A stretch of 5,966 bases of DNA from an uncultured Granulosicoccaceae bacterium (GCA_937921805.1 CAKZUS010000196.1:1-5966); one strand, 5' to 3'; numbered from the stretch's first letter, positions 1 to 5,966 are shown. The notes: a model not told the origin generated them from the sequence alone. Numbers and translations: made by a program.

Positions 1-10
1 GACCCATCCA

Positions 11-1141
11 ATGGCCTTAGTGCATCGACGGCTTCTCGCCGTGCTATTTCTGTTGAGCACTTCGCTGTCGGCGCAACAGCTCCAGCAAGATCTCGACGGC
101 GTGCGCGAAGCCTTGGATGCGGCGCAGCAAACACTACGAGAGCGCCAAGCGCAGCGAGACGAGCTGTCTACGCTACTGGCCCAAAGCCAGTCTCAAGTCC
201 AAACCCTCAATGAGCGCACCGAGACGCTGACTACTGCTCTGGAGCGCGCGCGCGCGGCAATCGCTCCGTTGCAGGAGGCTCTCGACCAGTTGCAACAGGA
301 GCGCGACAGAGACCTGCAACAGGTTGCACACAGTTGGGCGCAGCGCTACCGCGAAGGGCAGAACCCCAACCTACGCCTCGTGCTCAGTGTCGAGCAGCCC
401 AGCGCCGTCGCTCGCACGTTGGCCTATCAGGAGTATTTGCAACAATATCGCCGCGAGCAGCTCGGTGCTTTGGAGCAGCGCGGACGCGAATACGATGCCC
501 TACTCGATAGCCATCAGCGCGAGCGCGATGCCTTGCAGCAACAACAGCTAGCCCTCCTGGAGCAGCTCGAAAAACAAAGCAAGACGCTCGAATCACACCG
601 AAGCTTACTCGCCAGTGCCCAGAGGCGCTTTGATGATGCGGCCGAGCATCGACGGCTCTTACTTGCCGAGCAAGAAAGCCTGCAGCGATTGCTTACACAG
701 GTCTCAGAGCTGGCCACGCGCGACCATGACTTCTTGCGTCGCCAAGGCGAACTGCCTTGGCCGCTACGTGGGCAGGTACAGCATCAATTTGGCGAGCCGC
801 GCGGTAACAGTGGCTTGCGCTGGCAGGGGTGGTTTATTAGCGCTCCCAGCCAAGCCGTCAGCGCGATACACCCCGGACGCGTTGTCTATTCCGACTGGCT
901 CGGCAACTATGGGCAGCTATTGATTATCGATCACGGCCAGGGCTTTTTGTCACTCTATGGCAATGTTGAGGCCCTGCTCAGACGCACCGGAGATGAGGTC
1001 TTGGAAGGCGAGCTTGTTGCGCGCACAGGGACCTCTATTCTCGGAGAGGGCTTATATTTTGAAATTCGCGCGGGCAGCGAACCGAGCGACCCCCGCACAT
1101 GGCTCAATCCGGCGGTGGTTATCGCCAGCCCGCCCCTGTAG
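11..1141 (+). CDS. envC: EnvC-type murein hydrolase activator (degenerate M23/LytM protein)
   Basis: Predicted periplasmic activator of the peptidoglycan amidases (AmiA/AmiB type) that split the septum; in E. coli the EnvC coiled coil docks on FtsEX. The 376-residue product begins with a signal peptide: basic MALVHRR, a hydrophobic core at residues 8-20, and likely cleavage after A21 (LSA/QQ). A long Gln/Glu/Arg-rich coiled coil follows at about 22-245, then a C-terminal LytM/M23 fold from about 249 (WPLRGQVQHQFG) to 376. The zinc ligands of active M23 peptidases appear to be missing: the HxGxD region reads RWQGWF (270-275), the YxHL motif reads LYGN (315-318), and LHFEIR reads LYFEIR (348-353). 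E. coli EnvC has the same kind of loss, so an activator role is more likely than hydrolysis. It is somewhat shorter than E. coli EnvC (about 419). Only 10 bases precede the ATG and they show neither a Shine-Dalgarno sequence nor an in-frame stop, so the start rests on the signal peptide. ctpA follows on the same strand. Confidence 0.88.
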   Translation: MALVHRRLLAVLFLLSTSLSAQQLQQDLDGVREALDAAQQTLRERQAQRDELSTLLAQSQSQVQTLNERTETLTTALERARAAIAPLQEALDQLQQERDRDLQQVAHSWAQRYREGQNPNLRLVLSVEQPSAVARTLAYQEYLQQYRREQLGALEQRGREYDALLDSHQRERDALQQQQLALLEQLEKQSKTLESHRSLLASAQRRFDDAAEHRRLLLAEQESLQRLLTQVSELATRDHDFLRRQGELPWPLRGQVQHQFGEPRGNSGLRWQGWFISAPSQAVSAIHPGRVVYSDWLGNYGQLLIIDHGQGFLSLYGNVEALLRRTGDEVLEGELVARTGTSILGEGLYFEIRAGSEPSDPRTWLNPAVVIASPPL

Positions 1142-1166
1142 AGCATCGCCCCTGACAGCACGACCC

Positions 1167-1189
1167 GGCCCGAATCAAGTATTCGAGCC
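1167..1189 (+). other. imperfect hairpin downstream of envC
   Basis: An inverted repeat begins 25 bases after the envC stop. GGCCCGAAT (1167-1175) pairs with ATTCGAGCC (1181-1189) around the five-base loop CAAGT, giving eight pairs and one C/A mismatch. No T-run follows, so it is not a standard intrinsic terminator. It could protect the envC transcript's 3' end, weakly attenuate transcription into ctpA, or be chance. Confidence 0.35.
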
Positions 1190-1208
1190 AAGTAATACAG
1201 TACAGTGC

Positions 1209-1230
1209 ACCGTAAAAGTTCGCGAACGGT
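1209..1230. repeat. interrupted palindrome upstream of ctpA, possible operator
   Basis: The core GTTCGCGAAC (1218-1227) is a perfect 10-base palindrome. It is flanked by ACCGT (1209-1213) and ACGGT (1226-1230), which are also inverted repeats. Without the five bases AAAAG at 1214-1218 the whole would read as the perfect 16-base palindrome ACCGTTCGCGAACGGT. It lies in non-coding sequence a few bases before a candidate -35 box. A dimeric repressor site is a reasonable guess, but I do not recognise the motif as belonging to any known regulator. Confidence 0.3.
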
Positions 1231-1236
1231 CATGTT

Positions 1237-1265
1237 TTGCCGTTATCTTGGGTATACACTAATAA
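1237..1265 (+). promoter_or_regulatory. candidate sigma70-type promoter for ctpA
   Basis: TTGCCG (1237-1242) matches four of six -35 positions and is followed by a 17-base spacer and TAATAA (1260-1265), which matches only three of six -10 positions. An overlapping TACACT (1255-1260) is a better -10 box but has no matching -35. The surroundings are AT-rich compared with the genes, and the site lies 47 bases before the ctpA start. This is a weak prediction; ctpA could instead be read from the envC promoter. Confidence 0.25.
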
Positions 1266-1300
1266 CTACAGGCATTCATCGCCTTGGCTATCCCCCAATC

Positions 1301-1307
1301 AAAGGAG
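1301..1307 (+). promoter_or_regulatory. ribosome binding site of ctpA
   Basis: AAAGGAG is a strong Shine-Dalgarno sequence five bases before the ATG at 1313. It fixes the ctpA start there rather than at the in-frame GTG at 1205, which would add 36 residues with no signal-peptide character. Confidence 0.85.
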
Positions 1308-1312
1308 TTCAG

Positions 1313-2668
1313 ATGAGATTTACGGCACGAAATACCTATGTGGTACTGTCCAGCGTGCTGTTTGGCATCTTGATTTCAGCAGGCAGCGGTGTCCTGGCTA
1401 CGCGTTCCTCTGACGCGACTCAGGTCCCTCTCGAACATCTGCGCACGTTTTCTGATGTGTTTGTCCGCATCAAAAAACACTACGTAGAAGATATCAGCGA
1501 CGAAGATCTCCTTGAGAACGCCATCCGGGGCATGCTCTCAGGACTCGATCCGCACTCGGCCTATCTCGACGAAGAAGAATACAGCGAGCTGCGCATTGGT
1601 ACTTCGGGCGAATTTGGCGGTTTGGGGATTGAAGTCAGCATGGAAGACGGCTTTGTGAAAGTCATCTCCCCCATCGACGATACGCCCGCTAAGCGTGCAG
1701 GCATTGAAGGCGGAGACCTCATCATTCGCATCGACGATGAGCCAGTAAAAGGCTTATCTCTCAACCAAGCCGTAAAGCGCATGCGCGGCAAGCCTGGCAG
1801 CGATATTGACCTGACCGTGGTTCGTGAAGGTGTCGAAGGAGCCTTTAGTGTCGTCATCACGCGAGACATCATCAAAGTCAGCAGCGTACGCCAGCTTCTC
1901 ATCGAACCTAATTTTGGCTACCTACGCGTCTCGACCTTCTCCTCCAACACCACTCAAAACGTTCTGGACGGCATTGACGAGCTTATTGACAAGAACGGCC
2001 TACCTCTCAAAGGCTTAGTGCTGGATCTGCGTAATAACCCTGGCGGCGTTCTCACGGCTGCTGTGGGGGTGACGGATGCCTTTCTTGAAGAGGGCTTGGT
2101 TGTCTACACCGATGCCCGAAACGATGTGACGGGCAATAGCGAGATTCGCTACAGCGCGCGACGTGGCGACGCCATCTCTGGTGCACCATTGGTCGTACTC
2201 GTCAACGGAAGCTCAGCTTCTGCCAGCGAGATCGTCGCGGGGGCTTTACAAGATCATGAGCGCGCCATTGTCATGGGCAGTAAAACCTTTGGCAAAGGCT
2301 CGGTTCAGACCATTCAGGACTTGGCCAATGGTGGCGCACTCAAGCTAACCACTGCACGCTACTACACTCCTTCCGGACGCTCGATTCAGGCGCAAGGCAT
2401 ACAGCCCGATATCTCTATCGGGGGCTACACCATTGAAAAGAATGATTCGAGCTCAATCGGCCCGATAAAAGAGTCTAATCTCGCGCGCCATTTGAGCAAT
2501 ACCGACCAGGGCGAACAGCCTAGTGATGACTCTGAGACAGGCGAAGCCGAATCATCTCAGGAAGATAGCGATGCAGAAAGGGCTAAGTTCTTGTTAGAGA
2601 ACGACTATGAACTGCTGCAAGCCGTGCATTTGCTCAAAGGTCTAGCCATTGCAGAGGCGCGTAAATAA
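1313..2668 (+). CDS. ctpA: carboxy-terminal processing protease CtpA (S41 family)
   Basis: Periplasmic serine protease of the S41A (CtpA/Prc-like) family, which cleaves proteins at or near their C-termini. The 451-residue product has an N-terminal hydrophobic segment (about 9-29, after MRFTARN) that acts as a signal peptide or anchor. An N-terminal helical region at about 37-95 contains the family segment GLDPHSAYL (77-85). A PDZ domain at about 99-172 includes GGLGIEV (102-108) and a GIEGGD turn. The protease core is at about 190-370. The catalytic dyad is intact: S303 in SASASEI and K328 in TFGKG, 25 residues apart as in D1 protease and CtpB, with Q332 in the third catalytic position. Residues about 394-424 are a Ser/Asp/Glu-rich low-complexity linker before a short helical tail. 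Genes of this type follow an EnvC-like gene in Pseudomonas aeruginosa, where CtpA degrades peptidoglycan hydrolases with the help of a lipoprotein adaptor; that role here is inference. The 3' end meets glmU tail to tail. Confidence 0.95.
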   Translation: MRFTARNTYVVLSSVLFGILISAGSGVLATRSSDATQVPLEHLRTFSDVFVRIKKHYVEDISDEDLLENAIRGMLSGLDPHSAYLDEEEYSELRIGTSGEFGGLGIEVSMEDGFVKVISPIDDTPAKRAGIEGGDLIIRIDDEPVKGLSLNQAVKRMRGKPGSDIDLTVVREGVEGAFSVVITRDIIKVSSVRQLLIEPNFGYLRVSTFSSNTTQNVLDGIDELIDKNGLPLKGLVLDLRNNPGGVLTAAVGVTDAFLEEGLVVYTDARNDVTGNSEIRYSARRGDAISGAPLVVLVNGSSASASEIVAGALQDHERAIVMGSKTFGKGSVQTIQDLANGGALKLTTARYYTPSGRSIQAQGIQPDISIGGYTIEKNDSSSIGPIKESNLARHLSNTDQGEQPSDDSETGEAESSQEDSDAERAKFLLENDYELLQAVHLLKGLAIAEARK

Positions 2669-2678
2669 CGCGCCTTGC
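2651..2678. terminator. GC-rich hairpin at the ctpA/glmU convergent junction
   Basis: AGGCGCGT (2655-2662) pairs perfectly with ACGCGCCT (2668-2675) around the five-base loop AAATA. Three more pairs, GCA (2651-2653) with TGC (2676-2678), extend the stem if G2654 is bulged. The ctpA stop TAA (2666-2668) starts in the loop. The hairpin can form in transcripts from either strand and covers most of the 14-base gap to the glmU stop. Neither side has a T-run, so it is not a standard Rho-independent terminator. It may act as a weak bidirectional terminator or as a barrier to exonucleases. Confidence 0.5.
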
Positions 2679-2682
2679 CTCG

Positions 2683-4059
2683 CTATTTCTGTGGTCGAAC
2701 CCACCCACGTACTGTTTTATTGTCGCGGTGCTCAACCTCGAGGACGCCTTCCTCGACATCGCGCGTCACGGTTGTCCCTGCGCCCACCGTGCTGCCACGG
2801 CCGACTGTCACAGGCGCAACCAGCTGCGAGTTAGAGCCGATAAACACATCGTCCTCTAGCGTGGTACGGTGTTTATTGGCACCATCGTAGTTGCACGTAA
2901 TCGTGCCGGCACCGACATTGACTCGCTCGCCCAGCACAGCATCACCGACGTAAGACAAGTGATTGATTTTGCTTGATGCGCCAATTTTCGCCTGCTTCGT
3001 CTCGACGAAGTTACCGACTTTCGCGCCCTCAGCCATTTCAGTTCCAGGGCGTAGGCGTGCAAAAGGCCCCACACTACACGCTGCAGCCAAAGAGACACCA
3101 TCGATCGCACAGTGGCTGTCAACGCGACTTCCGGCAGCAATGCGGCTGTCGGCAATGCGACAAAACGGCCCGATCTCTACCCCATCACCCAGCTCAACGT
3201 TGCCTTCCAGCACCACATCCACATCGATAAATACGTCTCGACCACAGCGCAGCTCTCCGCGAATATCCACTCGCTGCGGATCGGCAAAGCTCACCCCTTG
3301 CTCCATCAATCGCTCTACGATTTGACGCTGATAGCGCCGCTCTAGCTGTACCTGTTGACGACGATCATTGACCCCCGTCGCCTCAGTTTCATTGTCGGTA
3401 AGCACGAGCGCAGCAGGAGTTTGCTGGGCATGGGCATTAGCGAAGATATCCGTCAAATACAGCTCGCCTTGGGCATTATCTGTACTGAGGCTGGATATCA
3501 GGGTACGCAGCAAGCGGGTTTCTGCCGCAACAAAGCCCGTATTCGCTAAGCGAATCGATAACTCGGCGCTACTCGCATCGCTTTGCTCCACCACACTGCT
3601 TACTCGGTTTTCCGTCGTGCGTACGCGTCCATACCCGGTCGCATCACTCATATCGCAAGCCAGTAGTGCCAAGCTTTCCATTTCAGCCGCTTGCATCAGC
3701 CGAACCAAGGTATCCTGGCTGATCAATGGCATATCGCCATACATCACCACGCAAAAATCGGCACTGTCTAAAGCCCGATCAGCCAGGGCGCATTGCACCG
3801 CATGGCCTGTTCCATTTTGCTCTGTCTGCTCAACCCATGAATCGACCCGGTGGATCTGGCTGCGCACCTGCTGCGCACCGTGGCCGACTACCGCAACCAC
3901 TTGGTTCACGCCCAACTCAACAGCGGTGTCTACGGCATGTTGCAGCATGGGTTTACCCGCAATACGGTGCAGCACTTTGGGCAAGTGAGAACGCATCCGC
4001 GTGCCTTTTCCTGCAGCCAATATCACTGCGCACCATCTTTTCTCTGAACGCCATCGCAT
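2683..4059 (-). CDS. glmU: bifunctional GlmU: GlcN-1-P acetyltransferase / GlcNAc-1-P uridyltransferase
   Basis: Cytoplasmic enzyme that acetylates glucosamine-1-phosphate with acetyl-CoA, then couples the product to UTP, giving UDP-GlcNAc for peptidoglycan and lipopolysaccharide. From the ATG at 4059 the product is 458 residues; E. coli GlmU has 456. The N-terminal uridyltransferase domain (about 1-232) has the nucleotide-binding loop LAAGKGTRM (14-22), GTGHAV (83-88), metal-site D109 in YGD, and N231 in GVN. The C-terminal left-handed beta-helix (about 255-458) has hexapeptide repeats and GPFARLRPG (331-339), with R337, K355, catalytic H367, Y370, N390 and Y391 matching E. coli R333, K351, H363, Y366, N386 and Y387. 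The ATG at 4059 is chosen because it has a Shine-Dalgarno sequence; an in-frame TTG at 4095 lies in the upstream terminator's T-run. The extreme C-terminus (EHRDNKTVRGW, 443-453) looks divergent from E. coli: the position of R440 reads H444, next to R445. It lies downstream of atpC, as in many gammaproteobacteria. Confidence 0.97.
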   Translation of the reverse strand: MRWRSEKRWCAVILAAGKGTRMRSHLPKVLHRIAGKPMLQHAVDTAVELGVNQVVAVVGHGAQQVRSQIHRVDSWVEQTEQNGTGHAVQCALADRALDSADFCVVMYGDMPLISQDTLVRLMQAAEMESLALLACDMSDATGYGRVRTTENRVSSVVEQSDASSAELSIRLANTGFVAAETRLLRTLISSLSTDNAQGELYLTDIFANAHAQQTPAALVLTDNETEATGVNDRRQQVQLERRYQRQIVERLMEQGVSFADPQRVDIRGELRCGRDVFIDVDVVLEGNVELGDGVEIGPFCRIADSRIAAGSRVDSHCAIDGVSLAAACSVGPFARLRPGTEMAEGAKVGNFVETKQAKIGASSKINHLSYVGDAVLGERVNVGAGTITCNYDGANKHRTTLEDDVFIGSNSQLVAPVTVGRGSTVGAGTTVTRDVEEGVLEVEHRDNKTVRGWVRPQK

Positions 4060-4065
4060 TGTTGT

Positions 4066-4071
4066 TTCCCT
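4066..4071 (-). promoter_or_regulatory. ribosome binding site of glmU
   Basis: On the - strand AGGGAA lies six bases before the ATG at 4059. It supports this start over the TTG 12 codons upstream. Confidence 0.6.
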
Positions 4072-4093
4072 AGCATTTGGCAAAAAAATAGAC

Positions 4094-4130
4094 AAAAAAA
4101 AGGAGGGGGCTTGCGCTCCCCTCCTTTTTT
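4094..4130 (-). terminator. intrinsic terminator of the atp operon
   Basis: Read on the - strand from 22 bases after the atpC stop, GGAGGGG, a bulged A and GC pair with GC, CCCC and TCC around a GCAA (GNRA) tetraloop. This makes a nine-pair, almost all GC stem followed directly by eight T residues. On the + strand the same element ends in six T residues, so it could also work in reverse. This is a strong Rho-independent terminator by eye. It ends the ATP synthase transcript between atpC and glmU. Confidence 0.9.
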
Positions 4131-4151
4131 ACGGTACAGACTGCACCAATT

Positions 4152-4565
4152 TTACTGCTGCTTAAGCTTACGAATCGCCATGAGCTGTGCAGCCGCCTCA
4201 GCCAACTCGATTTGCGCTTTCACGTAATCGATTTTGTTTTGCTGGTCTCGCATCGATTGCTCGGCACGCTCCTTGGCTTTAATCACATGCGCTTCATCGA
4301 GATCAGCGGCTCGAATAGCCGTGTTCGCGAGGACGGTCACGCCGCTCGGTTGCACTTCAATCATGCCGCCGGAGACGTAGTAATGCGCATCATCTTTGCC
4401 TTCGTTCAGCACACGTATTTCACCGGGCTTAATACGGCTGATGAAGGGCGCGTGACCAGCGGCCACACCGATATCCCCCATCTCCGCCGAGGCGACCACC
4501 AGGTCAGCCTCGCCCTGAAATTCATGGCCTGCTGCACTAACAATTTGCACTGGCATTTTAGCCAT
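4152..4565 (-). CDS. atpC: F-type ATP synthase epsilon subunit
   Basis: Central-stalk subunit of the F1 sector. It links gamma to the c-ring and, in bacteria, can inhibit ATP hydrolysis through its C-terminal helices. The 137-residue product is the usual length (E. coli 139). The N-terminal beta-sandwich (about 4-86) has the family segments GHAPF (37-41), IKPGEIRV (45-52), VSGGMIEVQP (64-73) and VTVLANTAIRA (76-86). The C-terminal two-helix region (about 88-137) starts DLDEA and is rich in Ala, Glu and Lys. GGAGAA lies five bases before the ATG at 4565, supporting that start over the Met at codon 4. The gene follows atpD after 28 bases, so the two are almost certainly co-transcribed and co-translated as the last genes of the atp operon. 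Confidence 0.97.
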   Translation of the reverse strand: MAKMPVQIVSAAGHEFQGEADLVVASAEMGDIGVAAGHAPFISRIKPGEIRVLNEGKDDAHYYVSGGMIEVQPSGVTVLANTAIRAADLDEAHVIKAKERAEQSMRDQQNKIDYVKAQIELAEAAAQLMAIRKLKQQ

Positions 4566-4570
4566 ATCGC

Positions 4571-4576
4571 TTCTCC
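4571..4576 (-). promoter_or_regulatory. ribosome binding site of atpC
   Basis: On the - strand GGAGAA lies five bases before the atpC ATG, inside the 28-base atpD-atpC gap. It confirms independent initiation at atpC. Confidence 0.75.
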
Positions 4577-4593
4577 GTCAGTAGACGCTGTGA

Positions 4594-5966
4594 TTAAACA
4601 GCCTTGGCTTTCTCAACCGCTTCTTCGATTGTTCCCACCATGTAGAACGCTTGCTCAGGCAGGTGATCATACTCACCTTCAACAATGCCCTTAAAGCCGT
4701 TGATGGTATCGCTCAAAGACACGTACTTGCCTGGGTTCTGCGTGAACTGCTCTGCGACAAAGAACGGCTGAGACAGGAAGCGTTGAATCTTCCGTGCTCT
4801 GGCTACCGACAGTTTGTCTTCTTCAGAGAGCTCGTCCATGCCCAGAATGGCAATGATGTCGCGCAGCTCTTTGTAGCGCTGTAGCGTGTTCTGCACGCCG
4901 CGCGCCACATCGTAATGCTCTTGGCCGATTACCTGGGGGTCTAGCTGACGTGAGGTGGAATCCAAAGGATCTACCGCCGGATAGATACCCAGCTCAGCGA
5001 TCTGCCGCGACAGAACCAAGGTGGCGTCCAAGTGAGCAAAAGTGGTGGCAGGCGAGGGGTCAGTCAAGTCATCCGCAGGGACGTAGACGGCCTGGAACGA
5101 GCTGATAGAACCGGTTTTGGTCGATGTGATGCGCTCTTGTAGCACACCCATTTCCTCGGCCAAAGTAGGCTGATAGCCTACCGCTGAAGGCATACGCCCC
5201 AACAGTGCCGAGACTTCCGTACCTGCCAAGGTGTAGCGATAGATGTTATCAACAAACATCAGTACGTCCATACCCTGCTCACGGAAGTACTCTGCCATGG
5301 TCAGGCCGGTCAGTGCAACGCGCAGACGGTTACCCGGCGGTTCGTTCATCTGTCCATAAACCATCGCGACTTTATCCAGTACGCCGCCTTCGTTCATCTC
5401 GTGGTAGAAGTCATTACCTTCACGGGTACGCTCACCAACACCAGCGAAAACGGACAAGCCCGAGTGCGCTTTAGCGATGTTGTTGATCAGCTCCATGATG
5501 GTCACGGTCTTGCCGACCCCTGCACCACCGAACAAGCCGACTTTGCCGCCTTTTGCGATGGGCATGATCAGATCGACCACTTTGATGCCTGTCTCGAGAA
5601 TCTCAAGCGATGAGGCTTGTTCATCATAGGCAGGAGGATCGCGGTGAATCGCCCAGTGCGCGTCCGCTTCTACTTCGCCAGCTTCGTCAACGGGATTACC
5701 CAGCACATCCATGATGCGCCCAAGCGTTCCTTTGCCCACTGGCACAGATATAGGAGCGCCTGTGTTTGCGACGCTTAAACCACGACGTAATCCGTCTGAG
5801 GAGCCCATAGCGATGGTTCGCACCACGCCGTCGCCCAACTGACCTTGCACTTCAAGCACGATGTTTGATCCATCTACCGTTAGCGCGTCGTAGACCTTCG
5901 GTACTGCGTCACGTGGGAATTCCACGTCGATGACAGCGCCGATAATTTCGACAATATTTCCAGAAC
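4594..5966 (-). CDS. atpD: F-type ATP synthase beta subunit (5' end cut by window edge)
   Basis: Catalytic subunit of F1, which makes ATP from ADP and phosphate using rotation driven by the ion gradient. The visible 456 residues begin SGNIVEIIGAVIDVEF, so by comparison with E. coli (MATGKIVQVIGAV) only about two residues, including the start Met, lie outside the window. A GTG at 5925 is in frame but is an internal Val. In visible numbering the catalytic parts are intact: P-loop GGAGVGKT (146-153, K152 equals E. coli betaK155), GERTREG with E178 and R179 (betaE181/R182), FVDNIYR with D239 and R243 (betaD242/R246), Y328 (betaY331) and DELSEED (377-383). The three-part order is standard: beta-barrel at about 1-75, nucleotide-binding domain at about 76-345, helical domain to the end. 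atpA and atpG would be expected upstream, beyond the window. Confidence 0.98.
   Translation of the reverse strand, partial: SGNIVEIIGAVIDVEFPRDAVPKVYDALTVDGSNIVLEVQGQLGDGVVRTIAMGSSDGLRRGLSVANTGAPISVPVGKGTLGRIMDVLGNPVDEAGEVEADAHWAIHRDPPAYDEQASSLEILETGIKVVDLIMPIAKGGKVGLFGGAGVGKTVTIMELINNIAKAHSGLSVFAGVGERTREGNDFYHEMNEGGVLDKVAMVYGQMNEPPGNRLRVALTGLTMAEYFREQGMDVLMFVDNIYRYTLAGTEVSALLGRMPSAVGYQPTLAEEMGVLQERITSTKTGSISSFQAVYVPADDLTDPSPATTFAHLDATLVLSRQIAELGIYPAVDPLDSTSRQLDPQVIGQEHYDVARGVQNTLQRYKELRDIIAILGMDELSEEDKLSVARARKIQRFLSQPFFVAEQFTQNPGKYVSLSDTINGFKGIVEGEYDHLPEQAFYMVGTIEEAVEKAKAV

Noticed and set aside
11..1141. Active M23 zinc endopeptidase
   Set aside because: The aligned metal-ligand positions are Trp/Phe, Asn and Tyr in place of His/Asp, matching EnvC-type activators.
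1205..1312. N-terminal extension of ctpA from a GTG at 1205
   Set aside because: The extension has no signal-peptide features and crosses the palindrome and promoter candidate. The ATG at 1313 has a strong Shine-Dalgarno sequence and opens directly into a signal-peptide-like segment.
3368..3988. 206-codon open frame on the + strand, antisense to glmU
   Set aside because: It lies wholly inside glmU, whose protein is full length with intact catalytic residues. The antisense product is Ser/Ala/Arg-rich with no recognisable domain, as expected from a shadow of a GC-rich gene.
4060..4095. N-terminal extension of glmU from a TTG at 4095
   Set aside because: The TTG lies in the T-run of the atp terminator. 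The ATG at 4059 has its own Shine-Dalgarno sequence and gives the normal family length.
4145..4155. TAAAAT at the end of atpC as a glmU promoter -10 box
   Set aside because: No acceptable -35 lies 16-18 bases upstream, and a transcript starting there would run straight into the terminator.
4212..4694. 160-codon open frame on the + strand, antisense to atpC and the end of atpD
   Set aside because: It overlaps two unmistakable ATP synthase genes, including their short gap, and has no recognisable motif.
5923..5925. GTG as the start of atpD
   Set aside because: The frame stays open to the window edge and encodes SGNIVEIIGAVID, the conserved beta-subunit N-terminus, so this GTG is an internal valine.
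1..5966. CRISPR array, mobile element, tRNA, attachment site or novel defence module
   Set aside because: I saw no regularly spaced repeats, transposase or integrase motifs, tRNA-like folds or unexplained genes. Genes fill almost the whole window and the largest gap is 171 bases.

Overview
This is an ordinary, densely packed stretch of chromosome. It most likely comes from a gammaproteobacterium: AtpD, AtpC and GlmU closely resemble the Escherichia coli proteins as I remember them, the order atpD-atpC-glmU is typical of that class, and an envC-like gene followed by ctpA is an arrangement I know from Pseudomonas. I cannot name the genus. All five genes are recognisable housekeeping or cell-envelope genes. 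I found no mobile element, CRISPR array, tRNA, rRNA or defence system, and nothing that looks like an undescribed multi-gene system.

Layout: two gene blocks face each other. The left block, on the + strand, holds an EnvC-type murein hydrolase activator (11-1141) and the periplasmic processing protease CtpA (1313-2668). They are separated by a 171-base intergenic region containing a hairpin, an interrupted palindrome, a weak promoter candidate and a strong ribosome binding site. The right block, on the - strand, is the end of the F-type ATP synthase operon: atpD (beta, cut by the right window edge) and atpC (epsilon). An intrinsic terminator follows, then glmU. ctpA and glmU converge with only 14 bases between their stop codons, and a GC-rich hairpin spans that junction.

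Functionally, EnvC, CtpA and GlmU all bear on the cell wall. GlmU makes UDP-GlcNAc, the precursor of peptidoglycan and lipopolysaccharide. EnvC-type proteins activate the amidases that split septal peptidoglycan. CtpA-type proteases trim or degrade periplasmic proteins, and in Pseudomonas aeruginosa these include cell-wall hydrolases. The two ATP synthase genes encode the catalytic beta subunit and the epsilon subunit of the central stalk.

The points most worth a second look are regulatory. glmU starts only 34 bases after a strong terminator and has no visible promoter of its own. The ctpA stop codon lies in the loop of the convergent-junction hairpin. The ctpA leader carries an interrupted palindrome just upstream of a possible promoter.
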